Shown: piece after piece, positions 24,829-32,610 of the stretch
Numbering within the stretch: the first letter of the stretch is position 1
Layout of the letters: each line of letters opens with the position of its first letter
Origin: Candidatus Nitrosocaldus sp.
GTDB lineage: Archaea; Thermoproteota; Nitrososphaeria; Nitrososphaerales; Nitrosocaldaceae
Length of the DNA: 48,882 nucleotides
Assembly: GCA_025054855.1 (NCBI GenBank)
Contig: JANWZS010000011.1
Location: 13,004-61,885, forward strand
Direction: 5' to 3'
Notes under the pieces: model-generated
Database searches by the model: none
What the model was told of the DNA's origin: nothing
What the model saw: the letters and a program-made list of their open reading frames with translations, nothing else
Position numbers and translations under genes: made by a program

Positions 24829-25230
24829 ATGGGAAGATATGCGAACTATATTGCCCTAAGGGACCTTCTCAAGAACGTCGCAGTGAGCAGAGGGTACAGG
24901 TTCGTCGAGGCACTGGAGAACGCCCCGATAACAGATAACATGGTCATCCTCTCCCTTGTAGATGAGGCTGAGCATAGGAGTGCAGTTGACTCTACAAATT
25001 ACAGGTTGAAGTTCTGGATAGATGTTCTTAAATTCACCTACTCATCAACAGATCTGGAGAGCATTCTGAATCTTGTTGATGCTATAATTGATCAGCTGGA
25101 TGCTACAGGCACATACAAGACGTATGGAATTCAGTACAAGTATACTTCGTATCAGGCTGAGGGTAACGTTGAGGATAATAGAGTCATAACACATGCGAGG
25201 ATAGTGATAGAGAGTCAGCATACTGGCTAG
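24829..25230 (+). CDS. Probable tail terminator/completion protein
   Basis: 133 residues from ATG 24829 (TTG 24820 rejected). Alpha/beta: N-terminal helix ALRDLLKNVAVSRGYRFVEAL, then VILSLVDEAEHRSAVDSTNYRLKFWIDVLKF and a helix LESILNLVDAIIDQLD, ending in strands. This order and the place between connector and tail tube fit the tail terminator (gpU/DUF3168-like) that caps the tail tube. No motif proves it. Confidence 0.55.
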   Translation: MGRYANYIALRDLLKNVAVSRGYRFVEALENAPITDNMVILSLVDEAEHRSAVDSTNYRLKFWIDVLKFTYSSTDLESILNLVDAIIDQLDATGTYKTYGIQYKYTSYQAEGNVEDNRVITHARIVIESQHTG

Positions 25231-25257
25231 CAAGCATGCATGTAGTATGATAGGGGG

Positions 25258-25268
25258 TAAATATGAAT
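25258..25268 (+). promoter_or_regulatory. Start-proximal motif TAAATA-TGAAT-ATG
   Basis: TAAATA at 25258-25263, 5 nt before ATG 25269; it decides for 25269 rather than the ATG at 25263. Confidence 0.68.
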
Positions 25269-26147
25269 ATGCCTAGAAGGGTAGCAGTGATATCAAAGGC
25301 ATTAGGAGGTTCATGGATCAACACGATGAACCAGCTCAATGGCGTGCAGAGTGTAGAGGTCAAGTTGCCAGAGAATATAGTATCAATAGATGATATAGCA
25401 ACGAGGAGGCCAGCACTTATCAGGAGGGGGCTATTTGATGATGTCGAGGTCAGCATTAACGGTGTCTTTGAACCATCAAGGGCAATGAATGGGCTGTTGA
25501 AGGGAATATTCAAGCATACTATGTCAAGTGTTAACGATGTTGGTGTAAGATATTCACACAAGTATACCCTGTATGCCCCTGAAGATCCTGTACGGGTCTG
25601 CCAGATATATGTTGAGAATGAAGGCAGTACAATAAGTATAGATCAGGCAGTGGTTAAGAACATAAAGATAAGTATTGAGGGCACTGGTATAGCAACCTAC
25701 AGTCTAGAGGCAATCGGCAGATATATAACAGATGTACCAACTACAATCAACACCGATACAATAAGACCATTGTATAGAATAGAAGGCTTAACACAGGTAT
25801 CAAAGGCAACGATCAGCATCAATGCCAACCATAAGCCAGTATACAGCATCAATGGCGAATCAAAGACTATAGGTATAGGGATGTATGAGTTGACTCTTGA
25901 GACTGAGAGTAGTAACAGTTCAACATTCACCAATTCAAGGGATAATAGCAGGTTGGATGTGGTTGAGTGCAGTCTTACTGGTGATACGCTTGGTGCATGG
26001 CATTACGGTCTCTGGTTCAAGTTGAAGGATGCCTATGCTGTAACTTCATTGCCTGTAAAGGCAGGTGACGTAATCAGCTATAAGACCAGGTATCTAGGAG
26101 ATTTGCTAGTGTTTGAGATGCATAATAACAATCCAGCCGCAGAGTAG
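25269..26147 (+). CDS. Probable major tail (tube) protein
   Basis: 292 residues, almost wholly beta (many short T/S/V/I strands), as expected for a tail tube subunit with an added Ig-like domain. Phrases: ARRPALIRRGLFDDVEVSINGV, NVGVRYSHKYTLYAPEDP, VVKNIKISIEGTGIATYSLEAIGRYI. It lies directly behind connector and terminator genes, the usual place of the tube protein. I do not see a sheath gene in the provirus, so the tail would be non-contractile. Called from position and composition rather than from a motif. Confidence 0.55.
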   Translation: MPRRVAVISKALGGSWINTMNQLNGVQSVEVKLPENIVSIDDIATRRPALIRRGLFDDVEVSINGVFEPSRAMNGLLKGIFKHTMSSVNDVGVRYSHKYTLYAPEDPVRVCQIYVENEGSTISIDQAVVKNIKISIEGTGIATYSLEAIGRYITDVPTTINTDTIRPLYRIEGLTQVSKATISINANHKPVYSINGESKTIGIGMYELTLETESSNSSTFTNSRDNSRLDVVECSLTGDTLGAWHYGLWFKLKDAYAVTSLPVKAGDVISYKTRYLGDLLVFEMHNNNPAAE

Positions 26148-26164
26148 ATGAGATTGATGCTGAT

Positions 26165-26407
26165 ATGAATATGGATGAACTGAGAGAAGAGTTATATTTT
26201 TTTATCAATATGATCATAGAGGAGGCAAAGAAGAAGAATAATAATAGGTCGAAGACTCTCCTCAAGGATGTTATAAAGATCTTGCAGAATCAGCTCAAGC
26301 TGGAGATTGAGTTGAGCAGGATTGGTAACGATGCAAGACAGGAGAGGCTGAATGCATTGTTGAAGGAAGTTATGGAGTCATGTAGACATAATGAGCAGAT
26401 CGACTGA
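26165..26407 (+). CDS. Small helical provirus protein
   Basis: 80 residues (start 26165 or 26171), highly charged helices with KKKNNNRSKTLLKDVIKILQNQLKLEIEL, a likely coiled coil. It stands 17 nt behind the tail tube gene, where phages encode tail assembly chaperones, but the sequence gives no proof. AT-richer than its neighbours. Confidence 0.55.
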   Translation: MNMDELREELYFFINMIIEEAKKKNNNRSKTLLKDVIKILQNQLKLEIELSRIGNDARQERLNALLKEVMESCRHNEQID

Positions 26408-26474
26408 TCGCCCTTGTTAACCATTGATCGCTCGCTCGATCTCTTGATATGGTTAACGTAATGAATACTGCTAG

Positions 26475-27659
26475 CTATAACCTGATTACCTGTGCCTTTC
26501 TCTTGCTATCTGCATATGCAAGCATAAGTGCATATAGCAGATCATCTTCTCCAGATATGGTTGTTAACCTACCATTCTTTATTGTAGACTCTTTTAACTG
26601 CCTGATGAGTCTTGTACACGATGGAGAGATGAGGATGTTATTGCTCTGTATTGTATGCATCAGTCTTACGATGGCATCCCTCTCCCTCTCCCTACTCCAT
26701 ACTATACCTCTAACACCATAACCCCTCCCTGCAAGATACTCCTCCACCCCTTTGCCTACACCGGTCGAGTCTATGACGATCGTTGTGCTACCATGTAATC
26801 TCGGTATCATAGAATTCATCTGCTCAAGATAGGCACCCCTACCCTCATACTCATCCAGTACGTAGAGCCTCTCGCCATCCATGTGACAGTACAGGACTCC
26901 CATGGAGTCTGAGTAACCTCCAACATCAACCAGCACCAGGTTAACCTGCTTACTTATCGGCTCATCTGCTAGCAGATTGGCAGTATTGAAGATGCCATAC
27001 ACCTCATCTATATACTCAGCCTCATACTCCTGCCTGTAGTAGACCCCTAGGATGCTCCTCTGGCTCTCCAAGAAGTTCCTGCTGATGAGGGGGTTCATGG
27101 TTGAGGGTATCCTGAACCTACTCCAATCCTTGCCAGATTCGTATATCCTGTAGAAGATATGCTCCTTCGAGCATGGAGTTGAGATGAGCCATAGATACCC
27201 TCCAGTGGTCGATAGTGTTGGGAAGAGTACAGTGGTGATTAGTTCCTCATCTATAAAGTTGGCCTCATCCACTATGACCAGGTTTGCGGTGTAACCCCTT
27301 ATGGTGTTTGGGGATGATGGTAGCGATAATATCCTTGAGTCATTGACGAGCCTCAACTCCGTTCTGGTCAGTGATTCGATGAGGAGATCAAGAGGCTCAG
27401 TAGATACAAACCTTGCAATGTAACTGAAGAGGTGCAGGGACTGCCTGAGCGATGGGGAGACTATGAGAATCGTACTCCTTGGATGCACAACAGCATGGGA
27501 TAAGGCCTTCAGTGCTGTTACCGTAGTCTTGCCTATCTGCCTGCCTCCCAAGACTATCGTGTTCCCTTTGGCCTGCAGTATCGCTCTCTGGTAATCGAAT
27601 AGTGATATAGTGTGCAGATCAGCTATCTTGAGGGCAAGGTTATAGCAGGCTCTGCACAT
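26475..27659 (-). CDS. Terminase large subunit
   Basis: 394 residues from ATG 27659, chosen by the TAAAAA-N5 motif. ATPase: Walker A GGRQIGKTT (38-46), Walker B NLVIVDEANFID (Asp131-Glu132), coupling motif LISTPC. RNase H-type nuclease: VDVGGYSDS (Asp245), IVIDSTGVGKGV (Asp297) and GEDDLLYALMLAYAD (third acidic site). It pumps DNA into the prohead through the portal and cuts the concatemer. It lies on the strand opposite to the structural genes and shares a 25-nt divergent control region with the next gene, which is unusual, since terminase normally stands just before portal in the same direction. Confidence 0.9.
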   Translation of the reverse strand: MCRACYNLALKIADLHTISLFDYQRAILQAKGNTIVLGGRQIGKTTVTALKALSHAVVHPRSTILIVSPSLRQSLHLFSYIARFVSTEPLDLLIESLTRTELRLVNDSRILSLPSSPNTIRGYTANLVIVDEANFIDEELITTVLFPTLSTTGGYLWLISTPCSKEHIFYRIYESGKDWSRFRIPSTMNPLISRNFLESQRSILGVYYRQEYEAEYIDEVYGIFNTANLLADEPISKQVNLVLVDVGGYSDSMGVLYCHMDGERLYVLDEYEGRGAYLEQMNSMIPRLHGSTTIVIDSTGVGKGVEEYLAGRGYGVRGIVWSRERERDAIVRLMHTIQSNNILISPSCTRLIRQLKESTIKNGRLTTISGEDDLLYALMLAYADSKRKAQVIRL

Positions 27660-27684
27660 ATGGTTTTTTAGGGTAAATAGGTGT
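27660..27684. promoter_or_regulatory. Bidirectional miniature promoter between terminase and 142-residue protein
   Basis: Minus TAAAAA (27665-27670) and plus TAAATA (27674-27679), each exactly 5 nt from its ATG, with only GGG between them. The entire gap between the two starts is 25 nt. Confidence 0.72.
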
Positions 27685-28113
27685 ATGGAGCATGTGCTAG
27701 ACCTTACGCATGAGCATAACGCCAACTGCAACCATGTAAGCATGGTATCAGGGTACCTGAATACACTCAGGGAGATAGATAGGGTTACACAGGGGAGGGT
27801 GAGATCGGAGATAGATGCTATAGTATCCCATCTGCTAGAGTATGATAGAGTAACATTCTACAGGGAGGATATAAGCCTGAGCATATTGAGCAGGATAAGG
27901 AGGATAAGGGTATATGAGAGTGATGCTGAGAGGTATCAGCATATTATAAGGTTGGCAACGGAGATAAATCGGGGTGTAATAGTCGAGGTAGTCCCCAACG
28001 TGCAGGGTGGGAGTAATGGTGCCGATTCGAGTACGGACTCGGATGAGGGTGGAGATGAAGAGGTGGATGTGGACGATAATGTTGATATCGTTGAGGTAAG
28101 CACAGTGACCTAA
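27685..28113 (+). CDS. Provirus protein, unknown, acidic tail
   Basis: 142 residues. Starts with a His/Cys-rich segment (LTHEHNANCNHVSM), then charged helices and beta strands to about residue 105, then a very acidic, Asp/Glu/Ser-rich tail. No family recognised. A small terminase subunit would be expected in such a virus and could be this gene, given its place beside the large subunit, but no helix-turn-helix is evident. Confidence 0.6.
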   Translation: MEHVLDLTHEHNANCNHVSMVSGYLNTLREIDRVTQGRVRSEIDAIVSHLLEYDRVTFYREDISLSILSRIRRIRVYESDAERYQHIIRLATEINRGVIVEVVPNVQGGSNGADSSTDSDEGGDEEVDVDDNVDIVEVSTVT

Positions 28114-28167
28114 CCTCATCCGATTGATCTGATCCAATCTAGTTACCAGCTGGCATAACTCAACGAT

Positions 28168-28473
28168 CTAAGCGATGACCCTTATCTCTGGTTCTGGTAA
28201 TAGTCCGTACTTGAGCAGGATGCTCCTGTTGTACTCCTCCTGCTGTGAGTACCCTCTCCGTACATCATCATCACCACCATCACCACCACCCTTCCCATCC
28301 TCCTCGCCATCCCCTTCACCTTCCTCCTCCTCTTCTTCTTCTTCTAACCTTGCCCTATTGCATGCTAGGAGTATGTCCAACGCATACCTGTCCAGTGCGA
28401 GTATCTCGTGGGGGAGCCTGCCGTACTTCTCTGCAAGCCTATCTATATTGGCCAGGAGTCTGGTTCTACTCAT
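28168..28473 (-). CDS. Small provirus protein with acidic middle; possible tail chaperone part
   Basis: 101 residues. Helical start (LANIDRLAEKYGRLPHEILALDRYALDILLACNRARL), a run of Glu and Asp/Gly low complexity (44-72), then GYSQQEEYNRSILLKYGLLPEP. Phrases like YG.LP.EIL.L......LL appear in small proteins that follow tail tube genes in phages. Its ATG overlaps the end of the upstream gene by 8 nt (ATGAGTAG), so the two are translated together. Confidence 0.55.
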   Translation of the reverse strand: MSRTRLLANIDRLAEKYGRLPHEILALDRYALDILLACNRARLEEEEEEEEGEGDGEEDGKGGGDGGDDDVRRGYSQQEEYNRSILLKYGLLPEPEIRVIA

Positions 28474-28714
28474 CCTGTCGAGGCTGAAAAAACTTCATTA
28501 TCCTATCTATGTTGGATTGGTTGAGCCTCTCGGTTATCTCCTTGTATGCCCTGATGAGTTCATCCTCGCCCATGGACTTGACCTGCTCCACCGCGATGTT
28601 CCTATCGAGTGCTATGAGCTCATAGACACCCTCTAGGTAAGAGGCAAGGCTATGCTTCTTCCTCTGCTCCAACTCCCCAAGCATCTGGATGAGGAATATA
28701 GTCGGTATGGGCAT
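28466..28714 (-). CDS. Small helical provirus protein; possible tail assembly chaperone
   Basis: 82 residues from ATG 28714, set by TAAATA 5 nt upstream. All-helical and charged (GELEQRKKHSLASYLEGVYELIALD, EDELIRAYKEITERLNQSNIDRIMKFF). It ends in the 8-nt overlap with the next gene. A run of six T in the codons for Phe-Phe just before the end could allow a +1 slip into the next frame, giving a longer fusion like the gpG/gpGT pair of siphoviruses. Confidence 0.55.
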   Translation of the reverse strand: MPIPTIFLIQMLGELEQRKKHSLASYLEGVYELIALDRNIAVEQVKSMGEDELIRAYKEITERLNQSNIDRIMKFFQPRQDE

Positions 28715-28743
28715 ATCTATATTTAGGCTAGATAAATAAGTGT
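28715..28743. promoter_or_regulatory. Bidirectional miniature promoter between two provirus units
   Basis: Minus TAAATA (28720-28725) and plus TAAATA (28733-28738), each 5 nt from its ATG, separated by GGCTAGA. The gap between the starts is 29 nt. Confidence 0.72.
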
Positions 28744-29781
28744 ATGAGGAGAGCATTATACATACTTGCACGGTACAACCCTGATACTGGCCTCTTCACC
28801 ACATGGGATGGTAACGTGCCAAGGCATCTGGTGGGTGATATGCACACTGTATATGGTATGGACTTCCTCTACATGCTCTACAGGAATACATCAGCGTACC
28901 CACAGACCTATGGTATACAGTACATGAACAACTCCAGCAATGGAGGGGGGGTCTATGCCATCGGTAGGGGCAACTCCAGCACAACCAACCACATCCCCAT
29001 CCTCCTCCCCTGCTTCCTCCCTGATAGACCGTTGAGCCAGATATACCATAGCAATGCTAGCGCAAACTCATCCACCAGCACCACACCTAACTTCACCATC
29101 ACCATGAGTTCGCATATGAAGGGTCTCATGCAGATCAACAGATACACTGCCCCTGCCTTCCAGGCATACAACACCATCTATAACTGCAACCTCTTCGACC
29201 TATTCAATATCGTGAGCATGAACTATGGCGTCATGGTATTCGCCTCTACCAACCACCCAATGGACAATGCTGACTCACCAACCAGCAGCGTACCAGTTAC
29301 ACTGCAACCACTACAGGATATAAGAGCAGAGCATGGTGGTGTAGCGATCAACGGCGATGCAAACATCTTCAGTTACGGCTATGGGCTGAGCGGGTACGCT
29401 GGGGGCATCTTCATGTACCAGAGGCATAAGACTGGTCCAACGCTGAGTTATGGGGTTCATCTGAAGAGGTACTCCACGGAGCAGGTGTACGAGTTGGCTA
29501 TGGTAGCATTCCCACTACTCGCCAGTAGCCAACCTATCATACTTGAGGCTAAGTACAGGACACAGTTGACGTTCAGGTTCATACACCTTGAGTCAGGGGA
29601 TACGGGGAGCCTCATGGTGGATGATGCGATGGAGAAGACGTTCAGCACATCAGACTCGCAACTATCTACCTACAGCATCACACTCGAGGCGGGGCAGAGG
29701 GTTCAGTGGCAGAGCAGTGCATCATCTAATCAGTCACGAAAACTGCTGCTATGGCTGACAGATGTGAACCTGTTGGAATGA
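28744..29781 (+). CDS. Putative virion protein (receptor-binding or minor tail), unknown
   Basis: 345 residues, rich in Asn, Ser, Thr, Tyr and Gly, beta-heavy, e.g. NNSSNGGGVYAIGRGNSS and YGYGLSGYAGGIFMYQRHKTGP, with a C-terminal jelly-roll-like part (ILEAKYRTQLTFRFIHLESGDTG). Such composition is typical of exposed fibre or adhesion proteins, and the gene stands at the end of the structural block with two further virion-like genes. No family recognised. Confidence 0.6.
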   Translation: MRRALYILARYNPDTGLFTTWDGNVPRHLVGDMHTVYGMDFLYMLYRNTSAYPQTYGIQYMNNSSNGGGVYAIGRGNSSTTNHIPILLPCFLPDRPLSQIYHSNASANSSTSTTPNFTITMSSHMKGLMQINRYTAPAFQAYNTIYNCNLFDLFNIVSMNYGVMVFASTNHPMDNADSPTSSVPVTLQPLQDIRAEHGGVAINGDANIFSYGYGLSGYAGGIFMYQRHKTGPTLSYGVHLKRYSTEQVYELAMVAFPLLASSQPIILEAKYRTQLTFRFIHLESGDTGSLMVDDAMEKTFSTSDSQLSTYSITLEAGQRVQWQSSASSNQSRKLLLWLTDVNLLE

Positions 29782-29793
29782 GGGCGATGTGTT

Positions 29794-30666
29794 ATGGTGA
29801 AGACCATACTCAGGTTCCCTGAGCTGTACGGCACAAATGTGAGCATGACCAACCCTAACCTGGTGTATGTGCTGGATAATAGGCTCAGCAGTGCAAACAA
29901 CCCGTTACTCGATCTGGTTGAGGGCAACTCGGGTGCTGGATCGAGCAGCAGGGTCATGACCGTATTACCGAAGAGGGGGGATATGTGCTATCTGATGAGG
30001 AGCCAACCAAGTCTTGTGACTGGGTTCAACACGATGAATGTAGAGATGAGTGCATTGAACAACGGAGTATCCGAATCCCTGACCCTCAAGTACTACCTTA
30101 TACTGATGAACAAGATGATACAGTACCAGGGGAGCCAACTACCGCTCGAGACATACTACAACCAATCCACACTCATACCTCTAACCAGTACGAAGATGAG
30201 CAGGAGCCTGAGGCAGGGGCATCATGCACACACGTACGTCTCAGGCACAAACTACTACCATGCACTGCACAGGTACATGACCATCGAGTCCTATGGCAGG
30301 GATGTGAGCACAATGAGTGTGCACATACACAACCCATTCAGCACGGGGGTAGTACTTGATTATATGTACATAGTATACACACCATTCCTGATAGTCCCTA
30401 CATGGCAGATCGAGGGAAGGAAGGGTGTGACATGCCTGATCAAGGGCTACATCAACGCCCCTACTCCAGTGCTGTACATCGAGCACAACAACAGTATAGT
30501 GAGGCTTAATGGTGCAGGTTACATGAGTACGGATAAGACGCTTAAGGTTGTATACGATAACAGCAGTACGATCTATAGATTTACACTCGTGCTCAGAGAG
30601 GATACATACCTCAAGAGCCACAGTGCTTATGGTGTGATAACCTCTCTAGTTATGGATGAGCCATAG
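29794..30666 (+). CDS. Putative virion protein, unknown
   Basis: 290 residues, beta-rich with many Asn/Ser/Tyr, similar in flavour to the preceding protein: MTNPNLVYVLDNRLSSANNP, then HNPFSTGVVLDYMYIVYTPF and VLYIEHNNSIVRLNGAGY. Likely part of the tail tip or outer virion surface. Co-transcribed with the gene before it (12-nt gap, no own motif). Confidence 0.6.
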   Translation: MVKTILRFPELYGTNVSMTNPNLVYVLDNRLSSANNPLLDLVEGNSGAGSSSRVMTVLPKRGDMCYLMRSQPSLVTGFNTMNVEMSALNNGVSESLTLKYYLILMNKMIQYQGSQLPLETYYNQSTLIPLTSTKMSRSLRQGHHAHTYVSGTNYYHALHRYMTIESYGRDVSTMSVHIHNPFSTGVVLDYMYIVYTPFLIVPTWQIEGRKGVTCLIKGYINAPTPVLYIEHNNSIVRLNGAGYMSTDKTLKVVYDNSSTIYRFTLVLREDTYLKSHSAYGVITSLVMDEP

Positions 30667-30695
30667 TAGAGTATAGGCGAGTAGTGGTGATACGT

Positions 30696-31088
30696 ATGGT
30701 GGTGGAGATCAGGCTTGATATGGATTCTGGTGTAAAGGATGCCATGGCACAGAGGATACTGGAGGAGATAAGGAGTAGGACACCAGTCAAGACTGGAGCA
30801 CTGAGATCCAGCCTCAGGTACGAGATAAAGGGAGGTGAGATAGACTTTTATGCACTGCAGTACTTCCATTACATAGACAAGGGGACTAGGAGGCACTTCG
30901 TCAGGCCAGTGGGCGCTAGGGCACTCCGCTGGATCGATGAGGTGACAGGTGAGGATAGGTTCAGCAGGGGATTATGGGTGAGTGGCATAACACCATCAAA
31001 CATACTCGATCTCTTCCGGCTCACAAGGATAGCAAAGGATGAGTTGATCAGCAGGATCGGGGATATAGTCAAGGTCAATAGAACCTGA
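30696..31088 (+). CDS. HK97 gp10-like head-tail/tail component
   Basis: 130 residues from ATG 30696 (GTG 30684 possible). RILEEIRSRTPVKTGALRSSLRYEI is the signature of HK97 gp10-like tail components (P..TG.LR.S), followed by LQYFHYIDKGTRRHFVRPVG, where the family has its (Y/F).E.GT..m.a.P element. It helps join the tail to the head. In other phages it lies between connector and terminator; here it is the last gene, 6 kb away from those partners. Confidence 0.78.
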   Translation: MVVEIRLDMDSGVKDAMAQRILEEIRSRTPVKTGALRSSLRYEIKGGEIDFYALQYFHYIDKGTRRHFVRPVGARALRWIDEVTGEDRFSRGLWVSGITPSNILDLFRLTRIAKDELISRIGDIVKVNRT

Positions 31089-31206
31089 TAGTCCATCCCT
31101 CCATCCCTCCCTCCATCCATCAATCCATCAATCTACTCATTAATCAATCCATCATTGGTGTGAATATTGGTGTGAATGATCATCCCATTGGATGGATGGT
31201 GCATGA
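31089..31206. repeat. CCAT/CCCT tetranucleotide repeat region at right provirus edge
   Basis: After the stop codon come CCATCCCT units and then ATCAATCC units, plus a doubled TTGGTGTGAAT. This may be the right boundary of the provirus, but I find no matching copy on the left. Confidence 0.55.
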
Positions 31207-32541
31207 TCAACATGAATGGTCATCGCCAATCCTTATCCTCACATTCAGCCCATAAAGCCCGTATGCATCATCCATCAGTCGTTCAACCTCTTCACTCAGA
31301 GTCGATCTCAGCGCATCGATCCTACTGCTGTAATCATCAAGCATATCCCTTGCATCCCTAATCTCCCTGTCTATATGCTCAAGATCAGCATCTATACCCC
31401 TGAGCATCTCCTCGTGTGGCGCTATCCTCTCACTGTACGAGGCAATCACCCTCTCATACTCCCTGCACTTTACCGCATATGCCTCAAGCCTCTCCATTAG
31501 ATCCTGTACATTCTCCATATCCTTCTCTGGGTTCTTCATATGCAGCCTCCCAGAGGCTATACCATCCCTCAACCTTGCTAGGGCATCCCTTACAGCATAT
31601 ATGCTCACATGGCCCAACCTAGATGGCTCATCCATCACAGCCTTGAGCGCTGAGTACTGCTCCCTCTCGAACCCAACCTCGTATGCGTACTTGCTTATCA
31701 CCCTGCTCAACCTGGAGAACTCCCTTGCTATATCTGAGAGCAGTGCATCGTACTCACTCCTGGCCTTGGAGAGCATACCCTTGAGCTCAGCGTACCCCTG
31801 GGCCTTGCTCACCTCATCCCTCCTCCTCTCTATGGTAGCCCTCCTCGCCTCCAGAGCATCCAGCATACCCTTCAACTCCCTGATCTTTGCGCTGTGGACC
31901 TTGATCTCCCGCTCAGCCTGTACCAGCCTTGCCACTCTATCCCTGAACCTTGAGTGCAACGATGCCTCCTCATCTATCCCCTTCACCATACCATCTAGAG
32001 TATCTACATCCCTCTTCATGGCCATGAGGGTATCCTTGAGTGCCCTAGCATCTCCAGGGAAGAACTCGTAGAGTATCCTCCTATGCGAGCCCAGTATATC
32101 GCCTATCCTGTTAAGTACCCTGCTGGCCCTCTCCTGCACGAGCGCTATCTCACCCAGACCTGCTGGCTCTGGTATTGGCCTGCTCACCTCGACTATGACG
32201 GATGCTACAGTGCTCCTTGCCCTCTCCACCATGCCCCTCATCTGTGGGGTGAGATCAGTGCTGATCTTCCTCTTCAGGAGCGCCTCCGCTACCCCGTTCA
32301 GTGCATCCATATGCTGGTTGAGCCTCCTCGTTATATGTATGGCCTCCCTGACCTTGGGGGTGGAGTCCCTGCTGGTATCTAGCCTATCTACCATGGTCAT
32401 GAACTCTTCAAGGCTGACCTCCATGCTGGATCGAGGCTGGGAGTCTGGCTTGGGTTGGTGCTGTGCACTCTCCCCCTTATCACCATCATCAACTTCACCC
32501 TCCCTCCCCTTCCCGTCACCCCTTCTCCCGAAGAGTATCAT
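31207..32541 (-). CDS. Coiled-coil protein, host
   Basis: 444 residues from ATG 32541 (MILFGRRGDGKG); the open frame continues upstream through the promoter with its inverted repeat, so the longer form is unlikely. Nearly all helical, with heptad-like charged stretches from about 170 to 420 (ERARSTVASVIVEVSRP, REIKVHSAKIRELKGMLDALEARRATIERRRDE). No Walker motifs, so it is not a complete SMC or Rad50 ATPase. Composition recalls the SMC-like/ESCRT-associated coiled-coil proteins of thaumarchaea, but I cannot name a family. Divergent from metE with shared operator-like repeats. Confidence 0.68.
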   Translation of the reverse strand: MILFGRRGDGKGREGEVDDGDKGESAQHQPKPDSQPRSSMEVSLEEFMTMVDRLDTSRDSTPKVREAIHITRRLNQHMDALNGVAEALLKRKISTDLTPQMRGMVERARSTVASVIVEVSRPIPEPAGLGEIALVQERASRVLNRIGDILGSHRRILYEFFPGDARALKDTLMAMKRDVDTLDGMVKGIDEEASLHSRFRDRVARLVQAEREIKVHSAKIRELKGMLDALEARRATIERRRDEVSKAQGYAELKGMLSKARSEYDALLSDIAREFSRLSRVISKYAYEVGFEREQYSALKAVMDEPSRLGHVSIYAVRDALARLRDGIASGRLHMKNPEKDMENVQDLMERLEAYAVKCREYERVIASYSERIAPHEEMLRGIDADLEHIDREIRDARDMLDDYSSRIDALRSTLSEEVERLMDDAYGLYGLNVRIRIGDDHSC

Positions 32542-32576
32542 CCAGTATACTACGCTGAAGGTATTGAAATAGTTAT

Positions 32577-32601
32577 TTATTGCCAGCACTACTGGCAATA
32601 A
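32577..32601. promoter_or_regulatory. Inverted repeat 1, divergent promoter of coiled-coil gene and metE
   Basis: TTATTGCCAG / CTGGCAATAA, 10-bp perfect arms with 5 nt between. It overlaps the TATA region of the minus-strand gene (AATAAATAA, about 33-40 nt before 32541). Confidence 0.7.
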
Positions 32602-32610
32602 GTTTATTTT

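Larger units (their letters stand above)
17598..31088. mobile_element. Tailed-virus provirus (HK97-fold, siphovirus-like)
   Basis: A block of about 13.5 kb with a fused capsid protease-major capsid protein, portal, tape measure, head-tail connector, tail proteins, terminase large subunit and gp10-like protein, plus a PD-(D/E)XK nuclease and a TFIIB-like protein at the left. It has its own start-proximal promoter motif, absent from flanking host genes. No integrase, no replication gene, no tRNA and no flanking direct repeat were recognised, so the ends are set by the outermost phage-like genes. The structural set appears intact (no frameshifts), which argues that it can still make particles or has been kept for another use. 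Related tailed proviruses are known from Nitrososphaera (from memory). Confidence 0.85.

Noticed and set aside
28175-28636. Plus-strand Ser/Pro-rich ORF
   Set aside because: Mirror of the acidic repeat part of the minus-strand genes, which carry the provirus start motif and better composition.
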